Below are positions 42,595 through 54,291 of a DNA stretch of 64,000 bases, one piece after another; positions within the stretch are counted from its first letter, which is position 1, and each line of letters begins with the position of its first letter. A model generated the notes under the pieces. It had not been told where the DNA came from, ran no database searches, and was given only the letters and a program-made list of their open reading frames with translations. Source of the stretch: Bufo bufo (lineage: Eukaryota > Chordata > Amphibia > Anura > Bufonidae); assembly GCF_905171765.1 (NCBI RefSeq), contig NC_053390.1, positions 212,913,359-212,977,358 of the forward strand, in the 5' to 3' direction. A program made the position numbers and the translations under genes.

Positions 42595-43386
42595 TAGGGG
42601 TGTATCGAATTATCAAAACCCAATCAATACTTTTGTACTGGTATTGATTTGATACCGGGATTTGCCATTTACCGCTAGTGCGCAGTCTAGTATCAGAGAA
42701 CATGGAGCGCACTACATGTTCTCCTCAGCAGCACATTGGAGAAGGAAGCAGTCCCTCCCCCCCCCCCCCCCTGTGCTGCTGCCTCCAATGAGGAGAGAGA
42801 CGGGCGGAGGAGGGGATGGACTGTGTTCACTGCGCGTCTGCACCACCAATGAAGATAAGTAATCTATTAATACAAATACAGGAGGCGGGTGCTGGCGGCA
42901 GAATCACATAGCCGGTACCTGGCCTCTAAGACAGGGAGCTGCGATCTGCGGCAGTTAACCACTCAATCTCTATTAGATCTCTATTAGGGTGAATAGGACA
43001 AGGGATCAAAAGATCCCAGGTTCTAGCCCCTAAGGGGGAAATAGTTACTAAATAAAAAGTAAAAAAACAATAAACAAACATTAATATCGCCACATTCGAA
43101 AAGTCCAAACTATTAAAATATTAAAAAATACCTCCTATGTGGTGAACGCCGTAACAGAAAAAAAAATAAAAGAAAAACTGCTCGATTAGCCATTTTTTAG
43201 TCACCTTGTCCCCCCCAAAAATAAGATAGGACTGTTTGATTATGGGCCAGACGTTCCATAAAATGCGGAATGCACGCAGCCTTTTTGGCGTTATTTTTTT
43301 CACGTGGTATCGAATGGTATTGAGTATTGCAATACTTTTTTATGGTATCGAAATTGAATCAAAATTTTTGTATTGTGACAACCCTA
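42595..43386. mobile_element. hAT-like element, 792 bp, non-autonomous
   Basis: Perfect 8-bp duplication ATCACTAT (42587-42594 and 43387-43394). The ends are TAGGGGTGTATCGAATTATC and TATTGTGACAACCCTA. The interior has a C run at 42758-42771 and no transposase. Confidence 0.93.
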
Positions 43387-43560
43387 ATCACTATACCTAC
43401 TTCTTCTGACTGCTGGAGACATACAGTTAGGTCCATATATATTATGGACACCGACACAAATTTAGTATTTATTACCTGTTTACTAAAACATATTCAAGTT
43501 ATAGTTTTATAATGGACATGGACATAAAGTCCAGACTTTGTTTTCATTTGAGGGTATCTA

Positions 43561-45118
43561 CAGTCGTGGCCAAAAGTTTTGAGAATTACATAAATATTGG
43601 AAATTGGAAAAGTTGCTGCTTAAGTTTTTATAATAGCAATTTGCATATACTCCAGAATGTTATGAAGAGTGATCAGATGAATTGCATAGTCCTTCTTTTC
43701 CATCAAAATTAACTTAATCCCAAATAAACCTTTACACTGCATTTCATTGCTGTTATTAAAGGACCTGCTGAGATCATTTCAGTAATCGTCTTGTTAATTC
43801 AGGTGAGAATGTTGACGAGCACAAGGCTGGAGATCATTATGTCAGGCTGATTGGGTTAAAATGGTAGACTTGACATGTTAAAAGGAGGGTGATGCTTGAA
43901 ATCATTGTTCTTCCATTGTTAACCATGGTGACCTGCAAAGAAACGCGTGCAGCCATCATTGCGTTGCATAAAAATGGCTTCACAGGCAAGGATATTGTGG
44001 CTACTAAGATTGCACCTCAATCAACAATTTATAGGATCATCAAGAACTTCAAGGAAAGGAGGTTCAATTCATGTTAAGAAGGCTTCAGGGCATCCAAGAA
44101 AGTCCAGCAAGCGCCAGGATCGTCTCCTAAAGAGGATTCAGCTGCAGGATCGGAGTGCCACCAGTGCAGAGCTTGCTCAGGAATGGCAGCAGGCAGGTGT
44201 GAGCGCATCTGCACGCACAGTGAGGCGAAGACTTTTGGAAGATGGCCTGGTGTCAAGAAGGGCAGCAAAGAAGCCACTTCTCTCCAAAAAAAACATCAGG
44301 GACAGATTGATCTTCTGCAGAAAGTATGGTGAATGGACTGCTGAGGACTGGGGCAAAGTCATATTATCCGATGAAGCCTCTTTCCGATTGTTTGGAGCAT
44401 CTGGAAAAAGGCTTGTCCGGAGAAGAAAAGGTGAGCGCTACTATCAGTCCTGTGTCATGCCAACAGTAAAGCATCCTGAGACCATTCATGTGTGGGGTTG
44501 CTTCTCATCCAATGGAGTGGGCTCACTCACAATTTTGCCCAAAAACACAGCCATGAATAAAAAATGGTACCAAAACACCCTCCAACAGCAACTTCTTCCA
44601 ACAATCCAACAACAGTTTGGTGAAGAACAATGCATTTTCCAGCACGATGGAGCACCGTGCCATAAGGCAAAAGTGATAACTAAGTGGCTCGGGGACCAAA
44701 ACGTTGACATTTTAGGTCCATGGCCTGGAAACTCCCCAGATCTTAATCCCATTGAGAACTTGTGGTCAATCCTCAAGAGGCGGGTGGACAAACAAAAACC
44801 CACTAATTCTGACAAACTCCAAGAAATGATTATGAAAGAATGGATTGCTATCAGTCAGGAATTGGCCCAGAAGTTGATTGAGAGCATGCCCAGTCGAATT
44901 GCAGAGGTCCTGAAAAAGAAGGGCCAACACTGCAAATACTGACTCTTTGCATAAATGTCATGTAATTGTTCATAAAAGCCTTTGAAACGTATGAAGTGCG
45001 TGTAATTATATTTCACTACATCACAGAAACAACTGAAACAAAGATCTAGAAGCAGTTTAGCAGCAAACTTTGACAAAAATATTCGTTTTCACATTCTCAA
45101 AACTTTTGGCCACGACTG
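43561..45118 (+). mobile_element. Nested Tc1 element with DD35E-type transposase
   Basis: The element is 1558 bp with TA at 43559-43560 and 45119-45120. The ends are CAGTCGTGGCCAAAAGTTTT and AAAACTTTTGGCCACGACTG. It was inserted inside the outer Tc1 at 43424-46583. Confidence 0.95.
43925..44942 (+). pseudogene. Tc1-like transposase with one frameshift, DD35E spacing
   Basis: Starts MVTCKETRAAIIALHKNGFT at 43925 and runs to about 44060, where one extra G shifts the frame. From there SIHVKKASGHPRKSSKRQD continues without a stop to QHCKY at 44942, about 338 residues in all. It has helix-turn-helix DNA-binding regions, then catalytic D in LSDEASFRLFG, D in FQHDGAPCHKAK and E in [10 protein letters not shown] count 35 residues between the last D and E, unlike the 34 of the other Tc1 copies here. 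A single indel inactivates an otherwise intact gene. Confidence 0.9.
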
Positions 45119-45317
45119 TACATTAAAATTGGATGAAGGGTTTAGGAATTTCAGCTCCTTTACATGTGGCACCCTGCTTTTAAAAAGGGACCAAAAGAAA
45201 TCGGACAATTGACTCAAAGCTTGTTTCATGGGCAGGTGTGGGCAATTACTTCATTATTTTATTCTCAATTAAGCACATAAAAAAAACTAGAGTTGATTTG
45301 AGGTGTGGTGCTTGCAC

Positions 45318-46317
45318 ATGCAGGTGAAACAAGCCATCCTTCATCTGCGAAAACAGAAAAAACCCATCCAAGAAATTGCTACACTATTAGGAGTGGCAAA
45401 ATCTACAGTTCGGTACATCCCGGGAAAGAAAGCACTGGTGACCTCAACAATGCAAAAAGACCTGGACGCCCACGTAAGACAACAGTGGTGGATGATGGCA
45501 TAATAATTACCATGGTGAAGAGAAACCCCTTCACAACAGCCAACCAAGTGAACAACGCTCTCCAGGATATAGGCGTATCAATATCCAAATCTACCATAAA
45601 GAGAAGACTGCATGAAAGTAAATACAGAGGGTTCACTGCACGGTGCAAGCTACTCATAAGCCTCAAGAATAAGAAAGCTAGATTGGACTTTGCTAAAAAA
45701 AACACATCTTAAAAAACCAGCACACTTCTGGAAGAACATTCTTTGGACAGATGAAACCAAAATCAACCTCTACCAGAATGATGGAAAGAAAAAAGTATGG
45801 CGAAGGCATGGTACAGCTCATGATACAAAGCATACCACCACATCTGTAAAACACGGCGGAGGCAGTGTGATGGCTTGGGCATACATGGCTGCCAGTGGCA
45901 CTGGGTCCCTAGTGTTTATTGATAATGTGACACGCACAGAAGCAGCCGGATGAATTCTGGGGTTTTCAGAGACATACTGTGTGCTCAAATGCAGCCAAAC
46001 TGATTGGTCGGCGTTTCATAATACAGATGGACAATTACCCAAAACATTAAGCCAAAGCAACCCAGGAGTTTATTAAAGCAAAGAAGTGGAATATTCTTGA
46101 ATGGCCAAGTCAGTCACCTGATCTGAACCCAATAGAGCATGCATTTCAGTTGTTAAAGACTAAACTTCAGACAGAAAGGCCCACAAACAAACAACTGAAA
46201 ACCGCTGCAGTAAAGGACAGAGCATTAAAAAGGAGAAAACACAGCGTCTGGCGATGTCCATGAGTTCAAAACTTCAAACAGCCATTGCCAACAAAAGGGT
46301 TTTCAACCAAGTTTTAG
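45318..46317 (+). pseudogene. Decayed transposase of the outer Tc1
   Basis: Frame-shifted fragments: VKQAILHLRKQKKPIQEIAT (about 45322), NNALQDIGVSISKSTIKRRL (about 45552), ILWTDETKINLYQNDGKKKV (about 45738; first catalytic D), VKHGGGSVMAW (about 45847), then [13 protein letters not shown] (about 46101; catalytic E) after several stops. The second Asp region reads MDNYPKH. It is clearly inactive and diverged from the other Tc1 transposases in the window. Confidence 0.88.
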
Positions 46318-46799
46318 AAATTAACATTTAATTTACAATTATTTAATTTGTCCAATTACTTTTGAGCCCCTGAAATGAAGGGATTGAGTTAAAAAATGCT
46401 TTAATTCCTCACATTTGAATGAAATTATTTTATTCAACCCACTGAATTAAAGCTGAAGGTCTGAACCCACTGAATTAAAGCTGAAAGTCTGCATCTGAAT
46501 TGTTTTGTTCAAAATCCATTGTGGTAATGTACAGAACAAAAATTGGAAAAATGTTCTCTGTCCAAATATATATGGACCTAACTATCTCCTAATCTTGGGC
46601 TCCCTTCACTAATCCCCACTATCCTATCCACCTTAGATTGCTGGCTACTTACCAGTAACTGCTCAAACTTCATACCATTCACCTGACCCCTGCCTCCCCA
46701 GTTTCTCTATCTGGAGTGGAGTATTAGGGAACTTACTTTCCTGTTTGCAATAAACTTTCCACGATCTCTTAATTTTCCATAAAATTACTTTCCTTGATC

Positions 46800-49335
46800 T
46801 CAGATAAACCTGGCTGACACCCACTTACACAGCCTTCACCTGCTGCACTATCCTATGGAAAACCCCAATTTACCCATATTCCCTGTTCAAACAGACATGT
46901 TGGTGATGTTGGCCTCCTCCTATAAGGTAACTGTTCCTTTAAAGAGGACCTTTCACCGATTCTTACCCTATGAACTAACTATACAGATATGTAGAGCGGC
47001 GCCCGGGGATCTCACTGCACTTACTATTATCCCCGGGCGCCGCTCCGTTCTCCTGCTATGCCCTCCGGTATCTCCGCTCACTAAGTTATAGTAGGCGGAG
47101 ATACCAGTCCCTAAGTTATGGTAGGCGGAGTCTGCCCTAGCGCTGGCCAATCGCAGCGCAGAGCTCACAGCCTGGGAGGTTATTTTCTCCCAGGCTGTGA
47201 GCTCTGCAATGCGATTGGCCAGCGCTAGGGCAGACTCCGCCTACCATAACTTAGGGAACGGAGATACCGGAGGACATAGCAGGAGAACGGAGCGGCGCCC
47301 GGGGATAATAGTAAGTGCAGAGAGATCCCCGGGCGCCGCTCCACATGTATGTATACTTAGTTCATAGGGTAAGAATCGGTGAAAGGTCCTCTTTAACCTA
47401 TATCCATCCTTCCTCAACCCCCCTTCTTTTGAAGTTCACTTGGTCCACATCTTCTCTCCTAACCTCCAAAAAGACATTATCTACCTCCACCAGGCCCTAC
47501 TACTGCCATTTTCAACTTCAATACCTGGCTTCTACACTTGCTTTCCACCAACATCCCCACCATCATCATGGGTAATTTCAACATCCCTATTGACATGCCA
47601 CTCAGCTGCCTCCAAACTCCCATCTCTTTGGCCTCACACAATGGTCCTCCACAGCCACTCACAGAGATGGACACACTAGAGCTGGTCTTCACCCGCCACT
47701 GCTCCCTATCCGATCTCTCAAACTCTCCTGTCCCCCTCTCTGACCACTGATCTTTTTGCTTTCTCAACCACTCTCTCTTCAACTGCCCTTCTAGTCCATA
47801 AGCTAGCATGCCTCAGTAAGAACCTCAAACTTCCCATTCACACACTCACTCTATCTTACCCTTGTCCCCCATATATTCACTTTCACTTCACAATGCTGAC
47901 ACCGCTATTGCTTTCTACATCACAAGTACTTCAGCTCTCGACTCAAGTGCCCCCTTCCCACACACTCGAACCTGTCAAATAAATTGACAACCCTGACAAA
48001 CTTACCAGACAAAAAGCTGGTGCAGAACAAAACCCACTCTAACAAAGATTTCATCATATACAGATAAGCTGTTCTCCACTTCAAGTCTGCACTCTCCTCT
48101 TCTGAACAGGACTACTTCACTACTCTCATATCATCTCTTTACCACAACCTCAAACAATGGTTTATACTCTGTACCCCAGTGTCACCTCCCACAACCCTCC
48201 TCACAGCCAAAGACTTTTCCTCATATTTCAAAGATAAAATTGACAAAATCTCAGAGCTTCAACCAACAACCCCCACAAATCCTCTGCAAAACTACTCAGT
48301 GCACTTCCCACTTAACCCAATTTACTACCATCACTGAGGATATGTTCTCCACCTTTATCTCCAAATCACATCTTACCACCTATGTTCTTGACCCAATTTC
48401 ATCCCACCTCATCGCATTGTTATCCATACCCTAACCCACCTTTACAACCCATCACTAACCACTGGTATCTTCCTTCTTTTTTTTAAACATGCCACCATCA
48501 CACCCATAATCAAGAAGCCTTGGTCCCCTACTTTTCTCCATTTATACATTCGGCCTGGGACAGCCCCATGGCTCCCAACACCACCTCTATGCTGATGACA
48601 CTGAAATCTACCTCTCTGGCCTAGATGTCACTAACCTTCTATATAGAATCTCACTGTCTCTATCAACTATATCTTCATTCTCCTCTCGCTTCTTAAACTC
48701 AAAAATGGAGAAAACAGAATTCATTATCTTTCCCCCATGTCACTCAGCTCCCCAACCTGACCATTACAGTTAATATCACCATGCTTTCTCCAGTCTCACA
48801 GGTCCACTTCTGTGGGATAACATTTAATTCTGTCCTGTCCTTCAAGCCACACACAAACATTTACCACCACCTGCCACTTTAAACTTAAGAACATCTCTTG
48901 TATTCGCTCCTTCCTCACCAGTCAACTAAAATGCTTATGCATGCCCTTGTCATCTCCTGCCTGGACTACTTCAACATCCTCCTCTGTGGCCTCGCATCTA
49001 GCGCTCTTGCTCCCCTCCAATCTATTTCAAATCTGTGCCTGGTTAATCCACCTCTCCCCTCGTTTCTCCTATGCCTCCCCTTCTGCTAATCCCTTCACTG
49101 GCTCCCCAGCCAGTTTAAAATACTAACAGTTACATATAAGGCCGTCAAAAATCTGGTCCCTCCTTACATATGTGACCTGCTTCCCCGATACATCCCCACA
49201 CGTAATCTCCGATCCTCACATGACCTTTTTTGTTCTCATCTCGCCTGTTCCTCGCATCTACAAGATTTCTCACGTGCATCCTCCATACTCTGGAACTCAC
49301 TACAACAGCACATCAGACTCTTCTCCAACATCTAA
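46800..49335 (+). pseudogene. CR1/L2-type LINE endonuclease/reverse transcriptase remnant
   Basis: Fragments in all three plus frames follow the order of a LINE ORF2. The apurinic endonuclease appears as MGNFNIPID (47569) and LELVFTRHCSLSDLSNSP then VPLSDH (47680-47750). The reverse transcriptase appears as TYVLDPISSHLIALL (48381-48430) and the catalytic [13 protein letters not shown] (48585-48623). C-terminal pieces are HALVISCLDYFNILLCGLAS (48934) and YICDLLPRYIPTRNLRSSHD (49165-49225). Stops, frameshifts and a deletion between 48530 and 48580 make it dead. Its family role is target-primed reverse transcription. Confidence 0.8.
46943..47392. mobile_element. T2/Kolobok-type MITE, near-perfect hairpin
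   Basis: TTAA at 46939-46942 and 47393-47396. The ends are AGAGGACCTTTCACCGATTC and GAATCGGTGAAAGGTCCTCT. The arms contain GAGCGGCGCCCGGGGATC and CTCCCAGGCTGTGAGCTCTG, with the centre near 47168. It is inserted in the LINE. Confidence 0.95.
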
Positions 49336-49337
49336 AC

Positions 49338-49495
49338 CAGGGATCAGCAACCTTCGGCACTCCAGCTGTGGTGAAACTACGACTCCCAGCATGCACACTT
49401 GCTTAGCTATTTTCAGGACTCCCATAAAAGTGAATGGAGCATGCTGGGAGTCGTAGTTTCAACACATCTGGAGTGCCGAAGGTTGCTGACTGCTG
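49338..49495. mobile_element. hAT-like MITE
   Basis: Perfect 8-bp duplication ATCTAAAC (49330-49337 and 49496-49503). The ends are CAGGGATCAGCAACCTTCGG and CCGAAGGTTGCTGACTGCTG. The arms pair CTACGACTCCCAGCATGC. It is inserted in the LINE C-terminus. Confidence 0.95.
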
Positions 49496-49751
49496 ATCTA
49501 AACCTTCAAAAGCAACCTTAAAACCCAGGAAAGGCTGCCACCTGCAATAAGCATGCTACTACCACACAGCCAGATGAGCAGCTTTTACCCTTATCTACCG
49601 TGTCATTGTAGATTCTCGTGAGCAGGGTCCTTTCCACCTCTGTACCACTCTGTTTATAGTTTTATATTTATCGTGTTTGTATTTTTTATATTATGCATGC
49701 ATAACCCCCTCCTGATGTACAGTGCCATGGAATTAATGGTGCTTTCAAATA

Positions 49752-50012
49752 GTCATGCCCCCTTTGTGCCCCTATACAGTAGAATGGCCTCTTAGTGCCC
49801 CCAAACAGAAGTCATACCTTCTTAGTGCCCCCACAAAGTAGTCATGCCACCTTAGTGCCCCCATACAGTAGTTACACAGTAAGTATGCCTCCTTAGTGTC
49901 CCATTCACATTAGAATGTCCCTTTCACAGTAGTTACACTGCTTATTGCCACCACAGTCATGCCCCTTTTTGCCCCCACACAATAGAATTCCCCACTAGTG
50001 TTCCCACATGGT
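49752..50012. repeat. Imperfect 30-bp minisatellite
   Basis: Repeats a loose unit like AGTCATGCCCCCTTAGTGCC then CCCATACAGT. It is the same unit as 41330-41585. Confidence 0.7.
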
Positions 50013-50709
50013 AGTTTAATTTAACAGTAATACCTCGACCTAGCGACGTTCCCGCGACCAACAGAGCACATTTGCACGATTCAGTGAGATTATCATGCCT
50101 GCTAGGCTGAGTAGAAGAGTGGACAGGCCAGGGGATGATCCTTGGCCCATGCGCCCTTCTTCTAGTCCGCCCAGCTGGGGAATGAGGTTCAGGCCCTCTT
50201 GGATGACAGACACAGCAGTCAGACTCTGGCACGAGTCTGGCTGCTGTGTCAGTTATCCATTACGGGCCGAGCCTCATCTGCCATCACCCACCTCTTAATC
50301 AACAGGCACCCCTGTCACAGTAGGCGTCGTAGCAGCTGCTATGGCAGCTACAGTGGTACACCCTCCACTGGATAATGAACAATCTATTTGAAAACTCCAC
50401 CCACAAAAACTGGGTACAAACAGGGCAGCTAGGAAGCAAATGTCTAAGTAGCTAAGTTTGTTTGTTTGTTGTTTTTTTTTTTTTAAAAAAGGAGGTTGTG
50501 GATGCTTCTGTTGCCATTTATTTTCGCCACAACTACTGCAAAATCACTACAAAATTCTGTCTCTTGCCTCTATTTTGTGGTTGTTCTTGCAGAAGGTCGC
50601 AAATCGAACAGTTCTTGCACCAGTTATTTTCTTGTTCAGCACTATGATCACAAGTTCATCCCACTAATTATCTTCATGTTTCAGAAGGCAGACTCTTAGA
50701 TAATCAAGC
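50013..50709. other. Unassigned sequence
   Basis: Includes a worn inverted pair (CAGACACAGCAGTCAGACTC and GAGTCTGGCTGCTGTGTC, 50205-50250) and a T run at 50470-50483. No gene seen. Confidence 0.35.
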
Positions 50710-50713
50710 TTAA

Positions 50714-51825
50714 CCCCTTCACTACCAAGAAACTTTTCACCTTAAATCCCAAGCCGATTTTTGCAAATCTGACATATGTCACTTTAGGTGATAATAACTT
50801 TGGAACGCTTTTACTTATCTAAGCCATTCTGAGCTTGTTTTCTCGTCACTTATTGCACTTCATGACAGTGGTAAAATTTTGTCAAAATATTTAATTTACC
50901 AAAAATTTAGAAAAAATTTCCAAATTTCAATTTCTCTACTTTTATAATAGATAGTAACACCTCCAAAAATAGTTATTACTTTACATTCCCCATATGTCTA
51001 CTTCATATTTGGATCATTATGAAAATTACATGTTATTTTTGTGACATTAGAAGGCTTAAAAGTTTAGAAGCAAATCTTGAAATTTTTCAGACATTTTCCA
51101 AAACCCACTTTTTAAGGACCCGTTCAGGTCTGAAGTCACTTTGTAAAGCTTACATAATAGAAACCACCCATAAATGGCCCCATTTTAGAAACTACACCCC
51201 TCAAGATTTTACAAATTTTCTTAACCCTTTAGGTGTTCCACAAGAATGAAAGGAAAAATGTAGATGAAATTTCAGAATTTCACTTTTTTGGCAGATTTTC
51301 CATTTTAATCAATTTTTTTCCAGTAACAAAGCAAGGGTTAACAGCCAAATAAAACTCAATATTTATTGCCCTGATTCTGTCGTTTACAGAAACACCCCAT
51401 ATGTGGTCGTAAACTGCTGTACGGGCACACGGCAGGGCGCAGAAGGAAAGGAACGCCATATGGTTTTTGGAAGGCAGATTTCACTGGGATAATTTTAAGC
51501 TGCCATGTCACATTTGAAGCCCCCCTGATGCACCCCTAGAGTAGAAACTAAAAAAAAAAAAAGAAGAAAAAAGTGACCCCATTTTGGAAACTACGGGATA
51601 AGGTGGCAGTTTTGTTGGTACTATTTTAGGGTACATATAATTTTTGGTTGCTCTATATTACACTTTTTGTGAGGTAAGGTAACACCGTTATTATTCTTTG
51701 TTATTTACAATGTTCATCTGACAGGTTAGATCATGTGCTATTTTTATAGAGCAGGTTGGTACGGACGCAACAATACCAAATATGACTACTTTTTTTGTTG
51801 TTTAAATGCCAATTAAAAATTGCCT
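50714..51825. mobile_element. TTAACC-family element, right end missing
   Basis: Starts TTAACCCCTTCACTACC (TTAA at 50710-50713). The AT-rich body has TTGCAAATCTGACATATGTC, CCCCATTTTAGAAACTACAC and AAACACCCCATATGTGGTCG. It appears truncated near 51825. No coding region. Confidence 0.6.
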
Positions 51826-52080
51826 GACCGCAAGAAATATAAATATAATTTATTAACACACTTTATAAATGACACTCCATACATAAAACCAAGTGCAGGG
51901 AAAAGGCGACATCCACATCAGGACACACAAATGGTGACTCAATCCCCATTATACATAATATTAAAGTGCAATGGCATATAAATATCTCATACATATTATA
52001 AAAAGAGTTTATTTACCCATTATGTCTCCCCTCTGGGATGGCGCCAGCCCCGACGCGCGTTTCGGCAGACCTTCGTCTGG
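51826..52080 (-). mobile_element. Penelope-like element remnant
   Basis: On the minus strand a hammerhead-like core (52080-52040) is followed by GGGAGACATAATGGGTAAAT, AATAAA-like words and a tail to about 51826. The upstream half is replaced by a Harbinger-like MITE end at 52081. Classification rests on the ribozyme-like motif. Confidence 0.45.
52040..52080 (-). ncRNA. Hammerhead-ribozyme-like core, truncated
   Basis: Minus strand: CAGACGA (one change from CUGANGA), then A, then a short GG/CC stem II, then GAAA, ACGCGCGT as a self-complementary stem III, and a GTC cleavage triplet followed by GGGGCTGG. The 5' strand of stem I is lost at the junction with the MITE. It is probably inactive. 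Confidence 0.5.
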
Positions 52081-52213
52081 ATTGCGGACCTATTCAAGTG
52101 AATGGGTCCGCATCAGTGATGTGAGATGCACACGGCCGGTGCCTGCATATTGGAGTGGGCAACGTGGAGTGTTTTCTGATGGAATTTTCTGCCACGTGTG
52201 AGGGCACCCTTAG
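52081..52213. mobile_element. Harbinger-like MITE, right part only
   Basis: Contains ATTGCGGACC...GGGTCCGCATCAG and ends CCACGTGTGAGGGCACCC followed by TTA. Confidence 0.65.
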
Positions 52214-52373
52214 AGGTGATTAGATAGATAGATGGACGGACATTCAGAAAGCACATACAATACACACAAACAAACTTACTATCTGCAGATAGCTGGACTT
52301 CTCATGTTGACAGCATGGTGAAGAGGCAAGGCTACATTTGCAGGACAGAAGGGGGAGGGAGAGTTCACAGTTA
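52214..52373. other. Unassigned
   Basis: Includes a short GATA run (52221-52232). Otherwise nothing. Confidence 0.3.
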
Positions 52374-52694
52374 GGCCTCTTGCACACGACCGAGTGTCCC
52401 TCGTGGCCAGATTGCGGCCCGCATATGGCGGGTCCGTAATACACGGGACACTGGCCGTGTGCATTTCGCTTAAATGGGTCCGCAAATCCAGGAGATGCGG
52501 TGCGGAACGGAAGCACTACGCAGTGCTTTCGTGGGGTTCCATTCCGTAAAAAGATAGGACAAGTTCTATCTTTTTGCGGAACGGACGGATGGCGGACCCC
52601 ATTCCAGTGAATGGGGTCGCGATCCACATGCGGCTGGCCCACGATCGGTGCCCGCCCATTGCGGACCGCAGAACACGTTCGTGTGCAAGAGGCC
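52374..52694. mobile_element. Harbinger-like MITE, complete
   Basis: TTA at 52371-52373 and 52695-52697. The ends are GGCCTCTTGCACACGACCG and CGTTCGTGTGCAAGAGGCC. The centre folds AGATAGGACAAGTTCTATCT. Confidence 0.93.
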
Positions 52695-52788
52695 TTAGTC
52701 AGACAAATGGAAGACTGCAGCCAGTGCTCACCCATCTGTGCACAGTGCACTCAACTCTCCTGGAGACTGGACACACTGAACACTGTTA

Positions 52789-53099
52789 GGGCTCATGCAC
52801 ACAAACCCATTTTCTTTCTGTTCCGTTTTTTTTGCAGACCGTATGCGGAACCATTAATTAAAAAAAAACAAACAGAAGTTACTCCATGTATATTATGTTT
52901 CCGTATGTACGTTCCTCAAAAAAATAATAATAATTGCACAACATATTATTGTCCACATTACGGACAAGGATAGGACTGTTATATTAGGGGCCAGCTGTTC
53001 CATTCCGCAAAATACAGAATGCACACGGATGACATCTGTATTTTTTGCGGATCCGTTTTTTGCGGACCGCAAAATACATATGGTCATGTGCATGAGCCC
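52789..53099. mobile_element. Harbinger-like MITE, complete
   Basis: TTA at 52786-52788 and 53100-53102. The ends are GGGCTCATGCACACAAACC and GGTCATGTGCATGAGCCC. Confidence 0.92.
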
Positions 53100-53102
53100 T
53101 TA

Positions 53103-53629
53103 GGCTCATGGGAATATTAGAGAGGCAGAGCAAAGCTTATTTATATGGCTTTGTGCCACACTGGCAGTCGGGCACATCCTCCTTCTGGTGCTCCCGGTGT
53201 CATTAAGTGATGTCACCACGCTGGGAGCTTCAGGTCCCGCTGTGACTACTTCTCAAAGTTCCTGAGGGCACCCTTAGACTCCTCTCCTAAGTGAGATATA
53301 TGTTCCACAGTGTGGAATGTGGAACACATATCTCACTGTGTGAACTTGCGCTGACTTCGCTGGCAAGAACTTTTGCACGTGCGCACAGCACACCTATTTT
53401 CCTGCAACTTGTGGAAGCCCCTTTTTAAAATTATTAGTGGAGGCCCGCGCCCCCCGGCTTTAATCTGGCCCCGGGAGCTGTTGGTGTACATTGTGCAATA
53501 GATCTATCATAGCATTGTGGATTCTGTTATAAATATTCTGTCATAGATGTGAACACAGCCGAATATGCTGGCAATATACTGTATATAGATTATTATTGAC
53601 ATTACAAACATCAGAATTTTTAAAGGTCA
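53103..53629. other. Unassigned, with short hairpin
   Basis: A hairpin pairs AGTGAGATATATGTTCCACA with TGTGGAACACATATCTCACT (53290-53337). The block near 53435-53475 (GGAGGCCCGCGCCCCC, GGCTTTAATCTGGCCCC) may be the complement of the terminus near 41182. Confidence 0.35.
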
Positions 53630-53922
53630 TGAGCAAAACTACAACTATGCACTATGATGCTGTCTATTGTGAGGTGGCAATTAGCATTACACGTATTACT
53701 ACAGTGAAATCCAGCAGAAGAACTGTTGTCAGAAGTTTAATGAAATGGGGCTTTCATGAACGAGCAGCTGCAAACAAACCTCAGATCATCATGCGCAATG
53801 CGAAGTGTCAGCGGGAGAGATCTAAAACATGCTTCAACTGGACTCTGGATCATGGGAAACATGTTCTCTGGAGTCATGAATCATGTTTCATTATCTGGCA
53901 GTCTGTCTACCAAAACGCATAA
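53630..53922 (+). pseudogene. Tc1-like transposase fragment
   Basis: The frame includes SSRRTVVRSLMKWGFHERAA, ANKPQIIMRNAK, FNWTLDHGKHVLWSHESCFI then IWQSV. This matches the middle of a Tc1 transposase of yet another family, from the second DNA-binding domain to the first catalytic position, where WSDES has become WSHES. It has no terminal repeats, is cut off on the right by the L1 insertion site, and is a dead fossil. Confidence 0.75.
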
Positions 53923-54079
53923 GAGGAGATTTTTTTGTTTGTTTTTTTAAATCAGATCGTTTTTATTAATTACATGTCACAAAGAATAAAAACAACATAC
54001 ATTTAAAATATGTCACTTAATTTCATTTGCAGATTTATGCATTTTTGTACTTCCCGCCTTTTATGCAAATTAACATTAA

Positions 54080-54287
54080 AGAGTCATATCTTACTTGTGT
54101 GACCAGAGAAAAGTCATATTTTCAAGCTCTGACTCATCCCAGGGTAATTTGCATATGTATCAAATCGGGTTTTTTACACAATAAAAGCACACAGAGTTAT
54201 GGGGACTGGGTATTGCGGATGTGCTAGCGGCCATCTAGCAACCCATGTCCTCAGCTCTATACCCAAAATCCAGGTGACCGGTTCCCT
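54080..54287. mobile_element. Short T2-type MITE in L1
   Basis: TTAA at 54076-54079 and 54288-54291. The right end CCAGGTGACCGGTTCCCT and the interior GGATGTGCTAGCGGCC resemble the element at 24819-25450. The left end is AGAGTCATATCTTACTTG. Confidence 0.75.
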
Positions 54288-54291
54288 TTAA

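Larger units (their letters stand above)
43424..46583 (+). mobile_element. Tc1 element containing another Tc1
   Basis: The inverted ends CAGTTAGGTCCATATATATT (43424) and ATATATATGGACCTAACT (to about 46583) lie beside TA. A second Tc1 of another family (43561-45118) is inserted near its left end. Confidence 0.92.
42480..49752 (+). mobile_element. Decayed CR1/L2-type LINE with many insertions
   Basis: The element is pieced together from segments separated by a hAT (42595-43386), nested Tc1 elements (43424-46583), a T2 MITE (46943-47392) and a hAT (49338-49495). Coding remnants start near 46800. The non-coding tail (49504-49752) ends GTGCCATGGAATTAATGG then TGCTTTCAAATA, typical of CR1/L2 LINE 3' ends. 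The 5' limit near 42480 is a guess. Confidence 0.65.
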
